A stretch of 64,000 bases of DNA from Roseivirga sp. (GCA_021404565.1 JAAWWF010000009.1:180042-244041), one strand, 5' to 3'; shown: positions 45,101 to 53,549, numbered from the stretch's first letter. The notes: generated by a model not told the origin, from the letters alone. Numbers and translations are program-made.

Positions 45101-45626
45101 CAACGAGCTCGACTTTATCTCCTACAAGCTTTATCCTAAGGTGTTCCGCGATTTCTATGACCATTGGCAGGAATACGGGGAGGTAAGACATTTACCCACA
45201 CCAGCCTTTTTCTATGGCACAAAGCCAAATGAGGAATTGTTTATTGAAATAGGTAAAGGCAAGCATATCATCGTGAAGATGCTCTACCAGACAGAGCCGG
45301 ATGACAATGGAATCAGGAGGGTCTTTTTTGACCTGAATGGCCAGACCAGGGTAATAGAGGTAAAAGATCAGAGCTATAAGGTAACCAAGGCCGTTAACGC
45401 CAAGGCGGAGCAAGACAATGAGGTGGGAGCACCCTTGCAGGGTCGCCTGGCTGAAACCAGGGTGAAGGCAGGGGATTCAGTCACAGAAGGCCAGCCACTC
45501 TTCGTCATTGAGGCAATGAAGATGGAAACAACGGTTTCGTCCCCGATGAGCGGGACGGTTAAACGTGTTTACCTGGAAGCCGGGGCCATGGTAGAGCAGG
45601 ATGATATGATTGTTGAGATAGAATAA
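42180..45626 (+). CDS. pyc: Pyruvate carboxylase
   Basis: 1148 residues, full length for a single-chain enzyme. The biotin carboxylase domain (about 8-460) has LLVANRGEIAIRVLRAA, VKAAAGGGGRGMRVVK and EVNPRVQVEHTITEEI. The carboxyltransferase domain (about 535-830) has ILFTDTTFRDAHQSLLATRV, LAIKDMAGLLKP and HLHTHDTSSMQ (metal ligands and carboxy-lysine). The C-terminal biotinyl domain has VIEAMKMETTVSS, with the biotin Lys at about 1114. It makes oxaloacetate from pyruvate, bicarbonate and ATP to refill the TCA cycle. Monocistronic with its own promoter. Confidence 0.97.
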   Translation: MSIQIKKITKLLVANRGEIAIRVLRAASELNIRTVAVYTYEDRYSLHRYKADEAYQIGADQEALKPYLDIEEIISVAKREGVNGIHPGYGFLSENVNLARRCREEGITFIGPQPEVMEKLGDKVQAKIVARNAGVPLIEDSKAELSSFDIVRQEAERIGFPLMVKAAAGGGGRGMRVVKRAEDLELSFNEAKGEAAKAFGDDTIFLEKFIDNPKHIEVQIMGDNYGNLVHLYERDCSVQRRYQKVVEVAPSVTLKQETREKLYEYALKITREVNYNNVGTVEFLVDAEEQIYFIEVNPRVQVEHTITEEITGVDIVRSQIEIAQGYPLDDPRIFIKNQSDVQCNGYAIQCRITTEDPENGFKPDYGTIIAYRSAGGFGIRLDAGNCYAGVTISPFFDSMLVKISAKGRTLKGASQRLQRALSEFRIRGVKTNKGFLENVLKNPVFYRGQATVRFIEDHPELFDMPRYMNRATRLLNYLGEVAVNGNPNVKKGNPDVVFRDPVVPDFERLGDYPKGTKDLLIELGPVDFAKWVKDQKQILFTDTTFRDAHQSLLATRVRTKDMLQVAEGLAKNHPQIFSLEMWGGATFDVCMRFLNEDPWERLKLIRAAAPNILTQMLLRGSNGVGYKAYPDNLIEKFIEKSAENGMDVFRIFDSLNWVEAMKVSIRTVRERTNSLAEACICYTGDVLAKDTKYNLQYYVDMAKALEDEGAHMLAIKDMAGLLKPQAASLLVPALKEAVDLPIHLHTHDTSSMQATTYFKAIDAGVDVVDVAMASMSGLTSQPNFNSLVAAMEGHDRDPQVDLPKLNEYSNYWEDVREYYYPFESGLKAGTAEVYDHEIPGGQYSNLRPQARALGLDHQFGLVKQNYAIVNELFGDIVKVTPSSKVVGDMALFMTANGLTAEDILERGSNLSFPESVVNLFRGHLGQAPGGFPERLSAIILKGEQPFTDRPNAHLAPVDFEKEFAEFQQEFSTYCNELDFISYKLYPKVFRDFYDHWQEYGEVRHLPTPAFFYGTKPNEELFIEIGKGKHIIVKMLYQTEPDDNGIRRVFFDLNGQTRVIEVKDQSYKVTKAVNAKAEQDNEVGAPLQGRLAETRVKAGDSVTEGQPLFVIEAMKMETTVSSPMSGTVKRVYLEAGAMVEQDDMIVEIE

Positions 45627-45744
45627 TCTCTTCAATAAAACACTACGAGCCGACTTTAACCTTTAGGGCTTCGATTCTGAACCCTGGAATATGCTTCGGA
45701 AGAAACTGAGGATAATTTCAGTCAGTGATCTCCGGGAGACTACT

Positions 45745-47271
45745 TCAGGCTTTTTTTTTAATATCAGCCCCTTTATCTCCATTAAAGTGTGCCTCATAAG
45801 TGTCATGGATATAGTCATGAAGCTGGGTTTCATCCTTAGGCTTAGGCTTGCCTGTCATTTTAGCCAGTGCATCAGCCGAAATGTGATTCAGGTCGTTGGC
45901 CGCTCCTGATGTTGTGCCGGGTATATAACCCTTTGGTTCTTCCACATCAGGTATATCCGTCCTTGGTGTATCTCGCGTAAGTACACCACTGAGGTCGGGT
46001 GCGGCTTTATCACGTTCTGTCAAATGTCCTTCAAGTCCAAAGGTCAGCTGTATTGTTTTAATCACAGAAGTGTGCTCATAAGGATCGTACCCGGCAGGTC
46101 TGGCAATGGTTCCCGGCTCAATGTATGGTGAAACCAATACGGCCGGTACTCTCACACCAAGTCTGTTGAATCGGAAACCAAATTGCCCTGCAGGCTTTTT
46201 AGGGTCCGGTGGTGTGGCATAGTTGGGCGGAGTTACATGGTCGTAACAGCCCCCATGTTCATCATAGGTGAAAATGAGCAGGGTCTCGTTAAAGGCTGGT
46301 GATTTCCTGATGGCATTGTATACGTCAGCAATCAATTGATCTCCCGAACGAACATCGATCGGGGGATGCTGGTCGTTTTGTCCCGGACCTGAAAACTGTG
46401 GTTCCAAAAAGGTGTAACTAGCCAGTTGATTGTTGGCGGCATCTTTATAAAACTCGCTGATATTCTGGAAATTATCATTAAACTCATAAGACTGTAGGGC
46501 AGTCATAATGGTGCGAGTAAGCGAAAACTGCTTCCCATCCTGCGTGCCCGAATATACCTTCCAGCTCAGGTCAGTTCTATCATCATTGTCAATAGCATCC
46601 TGAATCTGATTAAAAATCGTTTTGGCATCACAGTTTCCGTTGGGGTCATTGTTTACCTGTCCGCAGGAACTGGCGGCATGAAAGAAGTCGCGATTGGGTA
46701 GGGTTTGACTGGGAATAGAACAGTGCCACTGATCGCATACAGCAAAGTTTTTAGCCAGGGAGCTGAGTGCCGGTACCTGCTCAGGAGTATAGCAAGCCAT
46801 AATATCCCTCGGGTCAGATGGTTTGTCCTGATAGGTATAAGTACCACTCAACATGGCGTTCTTATAGTTGTTGACGAAACCCATGTTGGTGGCAAAAGGC
46901 GGATATAAACCGGCCACCTCATAGTATGAGTAGAGCTGATAGTTGGTGTCTTTAAAACCTTCACCGGGATCGGGTTTAGGCAGCGTATAATCCACCGGTG
47001 GGTCATATACCTTTTTTCTTCCCAATTGATAGGTCTCTCCATTCTTCCGGGCCGACACCTTTTCTATAAAGGGAACTCCGTTTGGGTCTATATTGTCCAG
47101 AGGGTTCCACAGACTATAGTTCAGCCCATCAAATTCCTGACCATTTGGAATATCTTCTCCATCATAGAGCCATCCCAGCAGGTTGTCAAAAGACCTGTTC
47201 TCGAGCATGAGTACTACGATGTGTTTTATTTTCTTAAGCGCTTCGGGCTTGGAAGGGAGGTATTGAGACAT
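45745..47271 (-). CDS. Phosphoesterase family protein (phospholipase C/acid phosphatase type)
   Basis: 508 residues. The core of PF04185 is clear: KIKHIVVLMLENRSFDNLLG (metal-binding E-N-R-S-F-D), SLAKNFAVCDQWHCSIPSQT, PNRDFFHAAS, LLIFTYDEHGGCYDHVTPP and VLVSPYIEPGTI, then EHTSVIKTI. Relatives cleave phosphatidylcholine or phosphomonoesters outside the cell. Here no signal peptide or Tat motif precedes the core: it starts MSQYLPSKPEALKKIKHI. So it may be cytoplasmic, or exported in another way. Monocistronic. Confidence 0.87.
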   Translation of the reverse strand: MSQYLPSKPEALKKIKHIVVLMLENRSFDNLLGWLYDGEDIPNGQEFDGLNYSLWNPLDNIDPNGVPFIEKVSARKNGETYQLGRKKVYDPPVDYTLPKPDPGEGFKDTNYQLYSYYEVAGLYPPFATNMGFVNNYKNAMLSGTYTYQDKPSDPRDIMACYTPEQVPALSSLAKNFAVCDQWHCSIPSQTLPNRDFFHAASSCGQVNNDPNGNCDAKTIFNQIQDAIDNDDRTDLSWKVYSGTQDGKQFSLTRTIMTALQSYEFNDNFQNISEFYKDAANNQLASYTFLEPQFSGPGQNDQHPPIDVRSGDQLIADVYNAIRKSPAFNETLLIFTYDEHGGCYDHVTPPNYATPPDPKKPAGQFGFRFNRLGVRVPAVLVSPYIEPGTIARPAGYDPYEHTSVIKTIQLTFGLEGHLTERDKAAPDLSGVLTRDTPRTDIPDVEEPKGYIPGTTSGAANDLNHISADALAKMTGKPKPKDETQLHDYIHDTYEAHFNGDKGADIKKKA

Positions 47272-47400
47272 AGTTGAAAAAATTTGATAAGATGTATTGA
47301 ACTTAGTTTACTTAAAAAATTTCATTTTATCAACGAATTGTTTTGTTCGGTTCTGTTTCTTTGAAAAGAAGCTTGTAGAGATATACGGGGAGTTCCTCCC

Positions 47401-47435
47401 AAAAAAAAGGAACATCTCGAAAGACGTTCCCTTTT
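47401..47435 (-). terminator. Intrinsic terminator after the second FtsX permease
   Basis: GGAAC-A-TCT (47409-47417) and AGA-C-GTTCC (47422-47430) with a CGAA loop and one mismatch. On the minus strand eight T (47408-47401) follow, so it serves the gene ending at 47479. Confidence 0.75.
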
Positions 47436-47478
47436 TGGTTGAGCATTGACCAGTATTACGCTGGTTCTTTTTAGGGTT

Positions 47479-49842
47479 TTATTCGCTGCGCAAACCCTCT
47501 GTCGGGCTGGAGCTCATAACCTTTTTCACCTGTGAGGAGACCGTTATGAAAACCATCAATACAACCATAAAAAGCGCAAAGGCAAAAGGAATGGCAGTCA
47601 GTGGTTTGTAGTAAGCATATACGGCATCAAATAGCGTTTGCATCAGCAAGTAGCTCAGCGGTATACCCAAGGTCAAAGCAATAGCCAGAAAGACCACAAA
47701 CTGACGATTGATAACGACCACGAGATTTTTAAGATTGGCACCCAGCGCCTTTCTGATACTGAATTCTTTCACCCGGCTTGCTACATTCAGGGATACCAGA
47801 CCATAAAGCCCCAGGCAGGAAAGAATGATACAAAGCCCCGCTACATACTGCATTAGCTTGCCATGTCCTTCAATCTGGTAGAAGTACCAGGCCAGGGTAG
47901 ACTCCTGGTAAAACCCTGTAAATGGGTTCTCAGGAAAAAGGGCCGCCCATTCTGCTTCCAGGTTCTCATAAGTATCTTTTAACTTGCCATTGGCTACCTG
48001 CATGGATAGATATCGGTAACCCTCTTTGTCTGCCAGTTTAATCAGCATGGGCTCAATCGGCTCAAAGAAGGACTCATCATGAAAATCTTTGATTACCCCC
48101 ACTACAGTATAGCTGAGGCTGTCAATTCTAAAAGTGGTACCTAATACACCGTTCGCATTAAGCACCTTACCCAGTGTCTCATTTACCAGTACATTTTGAA
48201 AATCTGCCTGACGGCTTTTGTCAAAAGAGCGACCTTCCAGCAATTCCAGTCCCATTGTTTCAATATAATCAGGACCCACCTCAAATGTGGCCAGATCAAG
48301 ACTTTGATCATCCAGGGTTTTAATAATGTTTCTGGCCTGTGTATTTCCTATATGATGCCTTGAGGGAGCCAGGCTTACAATATTCGGGTTTTGCTCCATT
48401 TTGGACATCAACTGCATCACTTCCTCTCCGTTTGCCATACGAGCACTTAGAGTAGAACTCTGGTCATAACCCCAATCTCTGCTTTTTTGGTAAGCTGTAT
48501 TTTGCGTGAAAAGTATCCCGCCTACTACAGCAATAACCGCCAGGATATATTGAAAGGTGAGGAATGCCTTTGTCAGCCTGTTTTTGCCACCAAATTTCAG
48601 CCTCCCCCGAAAGATATTAACCGCATTAAAGTTCGAGATATACAGTGCAGGATAGGCACCCGATGCCAGTCCGGTGAAGATAACGAGGGCCAGAAGGAAT
48701 AGCCAAAGTTCCGGTTGAGTTGTGTCAAACTCCATACCGATATCGAAGAGCTTATCGAAGCCGGGAATTAATACTGTAATCGCCAGAATAAAACCCAGGA
48801 TCAGTGCACCCACCGTCATGATTACGTTTTCTGACAAAAACTGAAGAACCAACGATTTCCTGGTGCCGCCCATGACTTTCCTGACGCCAATCTCCTTCAG
48901 CCTTTTGGTAGCCGAAACAATCGCAATATTGATATAGTTGAACACCGCCAGAATGAGTACGAAGATGCCAATGATGGTTAGTACCAGTCGGCCCAGCGGG
49001 TCAGCATCACCGGTAATGGTGCTTCTGAGGTCTTCCCCTTCGATATAAAGCCTCGTCCACGATTTGAAACCAAAAGATGCTGCCGGATACTCTTTCTGCA
49101 CCTCATTTTGTAGCGATACATACTGTTGCACTGAGCTGGTAATGGTTTCCAAATCAGTTTCGTTTTCTACCTGAATAAAGGTGGCGTCCAGAAAGCGAGA
49201 CCAGTCGCTGATATTGAAATTAGGGTCAACCACCTCCAACTGATCGAAGTTGACCAGTACACTAAAATCCATGCTTCGTTTTGCCGGAAATTTCGCGGCC
49301 ACACCAGCCACTTCAAAGGTGTATTTGGTGTCTCCAAAATCGAAAGTCATAGACTCTCCAATCGGATTCTGATCACCGAAGTATTTGATGGCTGTGTTTT
49401 CGCTGAGTATTATTTTGTTGGGTTCCTGCAGGGCTGATTTATTGCCCGACTTTAGCGGAAAAGTGAACATATCCAGAAACTCCGGGTCTGCAAAAGTGAA
49501 ACGCTCATTGAACACCTTCAACCCGGCCTTGAGCACACCGGACCGCCTTTCTACGCGCACAGTACGTTTGATCTGCGGGAAATCGTTGATGAGCCTTTCA
49601 GCATAAGGTACAGGGGTTATGCCGTATTTTGCTTCCCGACCATTTCTGTTGAGATTGGCGGTGGCCAGGTAGATTTCAGATCTGTTTTCATGAAACTGAT
49701 CCGTAGTCAGATCAAGATCTACGAAGGCATAAACGAGTATAGCAACGCCCAATGCCATGGCCAGTCCGAAAATATTGATAAAGGAGCTGAGTGGACTTCT
49801 GCGAATGGTCCGCAAAGTCGTTTTGAGGTAGGATTTAAACAT
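47479..49842 (-). CDS. ABC transporter permease, MacB-core/double FtsX (copy 2)
   Basis: 787 residues, as long as the protein at 29358-31721 and of the same order. It has helix 1 (SFINIFGLAMALGVAILVYAF, about 20-40), a periplasmic core, and FtsX block 1 with IIGIFVLILAVFNYINIAIV and EIGVRKVMGGTRKSLVLQFL. A second core and FtsX block 2 with GLCIILSCLGLYGLVSLNVA, SRVKEFSIRKALGANL follow. No ATPase gene is near. It is transcribed alone and ends at a good terminator. Substrate unknown; relatives are predicted to export peptides or lipoproteins. Confidence 0.9.
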   Translation of the reverse strand: MFKSYLKTTLRTIRRSPLSSFINIFGLAMALGVAILVYAFVDLDLTTDQFHENRSEIYLATANLNRNGREAKYGITPVPYAERLINDFPQIKRTVRVERRSGVLKAGLKVFNERFTFADPEFLDMFTFPLKSGNKSALQEPNKIILSENTAIKYFGDQNPIGESMTFDFGDTKYTFEVAGVAAKFPAKRSMDFSVLVNFDQLEVVDPNFNISDWSRFLDATFIQVENETDLETITSSVQQYVSLQNEVQKEYPAASFGFKSWTRLYIEGEDLRSTITGDADPLGRLVLTIIGIFVLILAVFNYINIAIVSATKRLKEIGVRKVMGGTRKSLVLQFLSENVIMTVGALILGFILAITVLIPGFDKLFDIGMEFDTTQPELWLFLLALVIFTGLASGAYPALYISNFNAVNIFRGRLKFGGKNRLTKAFLTFQYILAVIAVVGGILFTQNTAYQKSRDWGYDQSSTLSARMANGEEVMQLMSKMEQNPNIVSLAPSRHHIGNTQARNIIKTLDDQSLDLATFEVGPDYIETMGLELLEGRSFDKSRQADFQNVLVNETLGKVLNANGVLGTTFRIDSLSYTVVGVIKDFHDESFFEPIEPMLIKLADKEGYRYLSMQVANGKLKDTYENLEAEWAALFPENPFTGFYQESTLAWYFYQIEGHGKLMQYVAGLCIILSCLGLYGLVSLNVASRVKEFSIRKALGANLKNLVVVINRQFVVFLAIALTLGIPLSYLLMQTLFDAVYAYYKPLTAIPFAFALFMVVLMVFITVSSQVKKVMSSSPTEGLRSE

Positions 49843-50080
49843 CTGGTTAGTTTTGAGTATTTGACCTTTTATTAGAATTCAAGCAGCGGCCCTGGGAAAT
49901 GAATGACCGTCATCATCCAAAACCCTGACCCTGCTTGCAGGTCAGATGTCAAAATAAGGCTTAGCGTTGCATCACTTTCAGTCTCGTGACAATTTATTAC
50001 AAACCATGACGCTTTTTTTTAAGAAATAAGTGACCCAATAGCAGCGAAATCAGATATACGCAGGCGCTGCATTAAGTGCA
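49843..50080. other. Intergenic stretch without a recognised gene
   Basis: Nearly 300 bases separate the FtsX permease start from the DUF3471-like gene, counting the terminator at 50083. I see no frame with a plausible start, no clear dyad and no exact promoter boxes. Confidence 0.4.
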
Positions 50081-50082
50081 AA

Positions 50083-50118
50083 AAAAAGCCTCCGATTCTC
50101 ATGGATCGGAGGCTTTTT
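50083..50118. terminator. Strong terminator after the small exported protein
   Basis: AAAAAGCCTCCGAT (50083-50096) pairs with ATCGGAGGCTTTTT (50105-50118), 14 bp, eight-base loop, with more A upstream. On the minus strand a T run follows, ending the gene at 50140. Confidence 0.88.
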
Positions 50119-50139
50119 AATCTGTGGAGACTATATGAT

Positions 50140-50526
50140 TTATTCCTCTTCCCTTTTTGCAGTAAAGGACTGCCCCCCCTGGGAGAATGTGAGTGAAATT
50201 ATTTTATCATCCTCACGATTAAAGCTAATCTTGAGTCCTCCGGTGTTGACAAGGGTAAACTTATCCTTGGCGTTTGCCCTCAATAGGGTAATTGGTTGCG
50301 ATTTATCGCTTGGCTGAGCCATCAATCGGTCATCACCATCCAGGGAAATGGTGATATCAAATCCGGGTGAGGCTTCTGCCTTATAGTTGCCGGCATATTC
50401 TTTTAGCTCCTTATTCGATATTTCATGATCAGAAGAGGAAGTTTTTCCCTGGGCCATAGCTTGTTGGCCGATAAAAAATGTACAAAGCAGCATCAGAAGT
50501 GCGCTTAAACGAGTCGTTGTTTTCAT
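50140..50526 (-). CDS. Small exported protein, DUF3471-like domain
   Basis: 128 residues: a signal peptide (MKTTTRLSALLMLLCTFFIG, cleavage near AMAQ) and a domain with LKEYAGNYKAEASPGFDITI, DRLMAQPSDKSQPITLLRA, KDKFTLVNTGGLKISFNRED and LTFSQGGQSFTAKR. This order (L..Y.G.Y, L....Q, F.F, ..V...Q.G....) is that of the C-terminal domain often joined to beta-lactamase-like enzymes. Here it is free. Role unknown. Monocistronic with a strong terminator. Confidence 0.68.
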   Translation of the reverse strand: MKTTTRLSALLMLLCTFFIGQQAMAQGKTSSSDHEISNKELKEYAGNYKAEASPGFDITISLDGDDRLMAQPSDKSQPITLLRANAKDKFTLVNTGGLKISFNREDDKIISLTFSQGGQSFTAKREEE

Positions 50527-50660
50527 GGTCTGTGAGTTTTTTTATGAGATGTATTTGTCTGTTAGATGTGACATCCAGATGAAATGTTACAGGTACAACC
50601 TGATTGAGCATATTTTATGATCTTTTTCGCAATTCTCACAGCTTCGTGCCCGACATGTCT

Positions 50661-50735
50661 ATACTCGAAAATCTAAACACTTCAGCCCCCCCAAACTTGA
50701 ACACTCGAATACCTCAACACTCCAACATATGAAGA
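50661..50735. repeat. Degenerate period-8 repeats downstream of oxyR
   Basis: On the minus strand the units GGAGTGTT, GAGGTATT, CGAGTGTT and CAAGTTTG follow each other, then after a G run GAAGTGTT and TTCGAGTA. The period is about 8 bases around a [CG][AG]AGTGTT core. Nothing coding is seen. Confidence 0.45.
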
Positions 50736-50741
50736 CTCAAA

Positions 50742-51668
50742 TCACCTCCATTTTACCTGGATAAACTTTCTGCTTTTCGAAAAATGTGTGGGAATATTCT
50801 GTAGAATTTCATCCCTGAGATTTTTAAGAAGAGCCTCTTTGGTAAAACTGTTATGCACAACAAGGCTGACTTCTCTTACTGGTTCCGGGCTGGTAAATCG
50901 CTTGAGCATAGGATTATCCAACTCATGGGTTATGGCGAGTTCTGGTACCAGCGTATAACCCATATTCCACTTAACCAGGTTTTTAAGCGTTTCAATAGAG
51001 CCACTCTCATAGGTCACATTTCCTCCGGCAGAAGAACGGCTATTGCAAATATTGAGCACCTGATTACGAAAGCAGTGCCCCTGATTCAACAACCACAGCC
51101 CTTTATCCGATATGTCTTCCGGCTTGATCTCTTTCTTTACATAATAAGGATGACTTTGGGAGCTGTAAATCAGGAAGGGTTCATTGAATAGCGGTAACTC
51201 CCGCAGACTATTCTCGTCCAGTGGGGTTACCAGTAGCCCGAGGTCGATCAGGTCATTTTTTAAACCCTTGATTATGCTTTCAGACTCCATCTCCCGTATT
51301 ACCAGCCGCGTCTTGGGGTATTTGCTGGAGAATTGTTTCAGAAACCGTGGAATCAGATAGGGAGCCAGGGTAGGGATGACCCCAAGGCGAAATGTGCCGG
51401 TAACACCATCTTTCTGCTCATTAACAAGTTCCTTGAGTTGCATAGCTTCACGCAAAATCTGTCGGGCTTTCAGTATGACCATCTCACCCAGTGGAGTCGG
51501 TTCGATAGGGTGCTTACTACGATCAAAAATCTGGCTACCCATTTCATCCTCCAGTTTTTGAATTTGAAGTGTCAGGGTAGGTTGAGTAACAAAGCAATTT
51601 TCGGCTGCCCGTACAAAGTGCCTATGATTGTCCAGAGCAACGATATATTCAAGCTGTTGTAAGGTCAT
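50742..51668 (-). CDS. oxyR: Hydrogen-peroxide sensor OxyR (LysR family)
   Basis: 308 residues. The LysR helix-turn-helix is at 1-60 (LEYIVALDNHRHFVRAAENC, FVTQPTLTLQIQKLEDEMGS). The regulatory domain holds the redox pair in GHCFRNQVLNIC; by count these are Cys 199 and Cys 208, the same numbers as in E. coli OxyR (GHCLRDQAMGFC). It should form a disulfide with H2O2 and activate defence genes. It is divergent from dps, 73 bases apart, a classical OxyR target. Confidence 0.95.
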   Translation of the reverse strand: MTLQQLEYIVALDNHRHFVRAAENCFVTQPTLTLQIQKLEDEMGSQIFDRSKHPIEPTPLGEMVILKARQILREAMQLKELVNEQKDGVTGTFRLGVIPTLAPYLIPRFLKQFSSKYPKTRLVIREMESESIIKGLKNDLIDLGLLVTPLDENSLRELPLFNEPFLIYSSQSHPYYVKKEIKPEDISDKGLWLLNQGHCFRNQVLNICNSRSSAGGNVTYESGSIETLKNLVKWNMGYTLVPELAITHELDNPMLKRFTSPEPVREVSLVVHNSFTKEALLKNLRDEILQNIPTHFSKSRKFIQVKWR

Positions 51669-51741
51669 GTATAGATATTTTCAATACTAATATAGTGAAC
51701 ATTAATTTGATTAATAAGGTTATAGAAGTGAATTTTGAATC

Positions 51742-52212
51742 ATGATAACGACAGAAACTATGGAAACTATAAACACATCACCGGCAGTAATAAACAACCT
51801 GAATCAATTGTTGATTGACTACCAGGTGCACTACCAGAATTTGAGACTGTTTCATTGGAATGTGAAAGGTCCTTTCTTCTTTATGCTGCACGAAAAGTTT
51901 GAAGAACTATATCTGGAAGCAGCTGAGCGAATTGATGAGGTGGCAGAACGGATTCTGGCCCTTGACGGAACCCCAAAAGGCTCTCTGGCCAGCATTACTG
52001 AGCGGGCGACAATTTCCTCGTCAGAAGACATTGCAGACGCCAATGACATGGTAAAGGCTATTTTGGAAGCAAACAGCATCCTGGTCAAAAACCTTACCGC
52101 TGTTTTGTCCAGTGCCGCTGAGGCAGACGATGAAGGTACACTCGATATTTTTACCGGTTATATCCGTGAAATAGAGAAACAAAACTGGATGCTGAAAGCG
52201 TTCTTAAAGTAG
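51742..52212 (+). CDS. dps: Dps family ferritin-like DNA-protection protein
   Basis: 156 residues. The ferroxidase site between subunits is seen in NLRLFHWNVKGPFFFMLHEK (His pair) and FEELYLEAAERIDEVAERIL (Asp/Glu). Helix C and D follow, ending IREIEKQNWMLKAFLK. A dodecamer stores iron with H2O2 as oxidant, so it prevents hydroxyl radicals. Divergent from oxyR, whose product probably activates it. The ATG at 51742 was used; Met 7 is an alternative. Confidence 0.94.
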   Translation: MITTETMETINTSPAVINNLNQLLIDYQVHYQNLRLFHWNVKGPFFFMLHEKFEELYLEAAERIDEVAERILALDGTPKGSLASITERATISSSEDIADANDMVKAILEANSILVKNLTAVLSSAAEADDEGTLDIFTGYIREIEKQNWMLKAFLK

Positions 52213-52257
52213 AGAATCCAGTAATTAGTACTACGTTAAAATTAAAACCAGAGTCAT

Positions 52258-52647
52258 ATGAATTTTCATACACGTAAATGGGTAAAACCCGAAGATTTAA
52301 ACCCAAATGGAACCCTCTTTGGAGGGCGTTTGCTGGAGTGGATAGATGAGGAAGCGGCTCTGTATACCATTGTTCAGTTAGAGAACAGGCACATTGTTAC
52401 GAAGTTCATGTCCGAAATCAACTTTATCAATGCCCCGGTTCAGGGCGATATTATTGAAATGGGTATAGAAGCCATTGAATTCGGTAGAACTTCTATGACG
52501 ATGTGCTGCCAGGTAAGGAATAAGCTGACCCATCAGGATATACTCACCATTGATAGAATTGTAATGGTCAACCTGGGAGCGGATGGAAAGCCCAATCCGC
52601 ATGGGAAGACTAAAATAGAATATGTAAAAGATCGTCTTGGCGATTGA
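52258..52647 (+). CDS. Hotdog-fold acyl-CoA thioesterase (YciA/BACH type)
   Basis: 129 residues, one hotdog domain. HTRKWVKPEDLNPNGTLFGG, RLLEWIDEEAALYTI (the DE-x-x-A active-site helix), FMSEINFINAPVQGDIIEMG and GRTSMTMCCQVRN are the family pattern. It hydrolyses acyl-CoA, chain length unknown. It lies 45 bases after dps and may be read through, but the function is unrelated. A terminator follows. Confidence 0.9.
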   Translation: MNFHTRKWVKPEDLNPNGTLFGGRLLEWIDEEAALYTIVQLENRHIVTKFMSEINFINAPVQGDIIEMGIEAIEFGRTSMTMCCQVRNKLTHQDILTIDRIVMVNLGADGKPNPHGKTKIEYVKDRLGD

Positions 52648-52676
52648 GAATTGGTTGGTTGATTATGAACAGGAAG

Positions 52677-52702
52677 GGCCTCTTTAAAGGAGGCCTTTTT
52701 TT
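52677..52702 (+). terminator. Intrinsic terminator after the thioesterase gene
   Basis: GGCCTC (52677-52682) pairs with GAGGCC (52690-52695), loop of seven, then seven T (52696-52702). Confidence 0.85.
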
Positions 52703-52811
52703 ATGCAAAATCTAAATACACTTGTCAGGAGGCTATGTCTATAAATCAAGTCCAGCAAACGCTTGGTCTGAAAAAATTGGAGTCATTAGCACATTGGGCT
52801 TTATTGATAAG

Positions 52812-53537
52812 ATGAAAAGCTTAACCGTGAGTCTGTTGTTGCTGGTTGCCATATCCACTTTGAATTGCCAGGGGAGTGGCTCTTCGTCCAATAAAGTGGA
52901 CAGACTCCTGCAAATGAGGCAAAAGCATGGATGGCCTACAGCGTCTTCCGGTCTGAATATCTATGCGATGGCCGATTGCTCCGGACCATCTTCTGTCTTT
53001 CAAACTCTGGTCATATCCGGTTCAACAGAGACGCGATTTGAGCAAAAATCCGGGTCCCGACATATCCTAGGAGTCAATCGACCGGACTCTGCATGGATGC
53101 ATGATTTTGCAGGAGATACCACTGTGGCCGTAGACGATGCTACGATTTGTTTCCTTATCAATCACGAACTACATGCCATTGCTTTTTATCCCGAAAAAAG
53201 ATACGGTCAGTGGGCTGAAGAGAAAGATACCATTTACTATAGCGAGGGGGCCAAAATGCTGACCTTTCTGGACATCAAAGGTGGTCGTGTAAAAATCTTT
53301 TATGAGGAGGAATCATGGAGGCCACTCGGATTTAGTATCGAAAATCACCTGGGTAGAGGGGCTAAGCAGGTAGATGTGCTTTTCGAAAACTGGCAGGAAT
53401 GGGAGGGAAGGCAAGTATTCACAGAAGCCCGGTTTCTGCAGGGTGAGGACGTATATCGTTACAAATTTACCGAGATCAGCTTTGGTGAGTTGTCCGATGA
53501 TGCATTTAATGAAAGCAAACCCATCATACTGCCCTGA
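52812..53537 (+). CDS. Hypothetical lipoprotein
   Basis: 241 residues from ATG 52812 (MKSLTVSLLLLVAISTLNC), which gives a lipobox STLNC (Cys 19); the longer frame from 52722 has no such signal at its start. The mature part is beta rich, with SGSTETRFEQKSG, IKGGRVKIFYEEESWRPLGF and a C-terminal YRYKFTEISFGELSDDAFNE. No family recognised. Convergent with the pyrophosphatase gene, 12 bases apart. Confidence 0.62.
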   Translation: MKSLTVSLLLLVAISTLNCQGSGSSSNKVDRLLQMRQKHGWPTASSGLNIYAMADCSGPSSVFQTLVISGSTETRFEQKSGSRHILGVNRPDSAWMHDFAGDTTVAVDDATICFLINHELHAIAFYPEKRYGQWAEEKDTIYYSEGAKMLTFLDIKGGRVKIFYEEESWRPLGFSIENHLGRGAKQVDVLFENWQEWEGRQVFTEARFLQGEDVYRYKFTEISFGELSDDAFNESKPIILP

Positions 53538-53549
53538 CGAGGTTCAGTC

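Noticed and set aside
51671..51725. Complete OxyR box (ATAG-N7-CTAT-N7-ATAG-N7-CTAT)
   Set aside because: ATAG elements occur, but spacing is 21 instead of 22 and the CTAT halves are missing. Only a loose region can be proposed.
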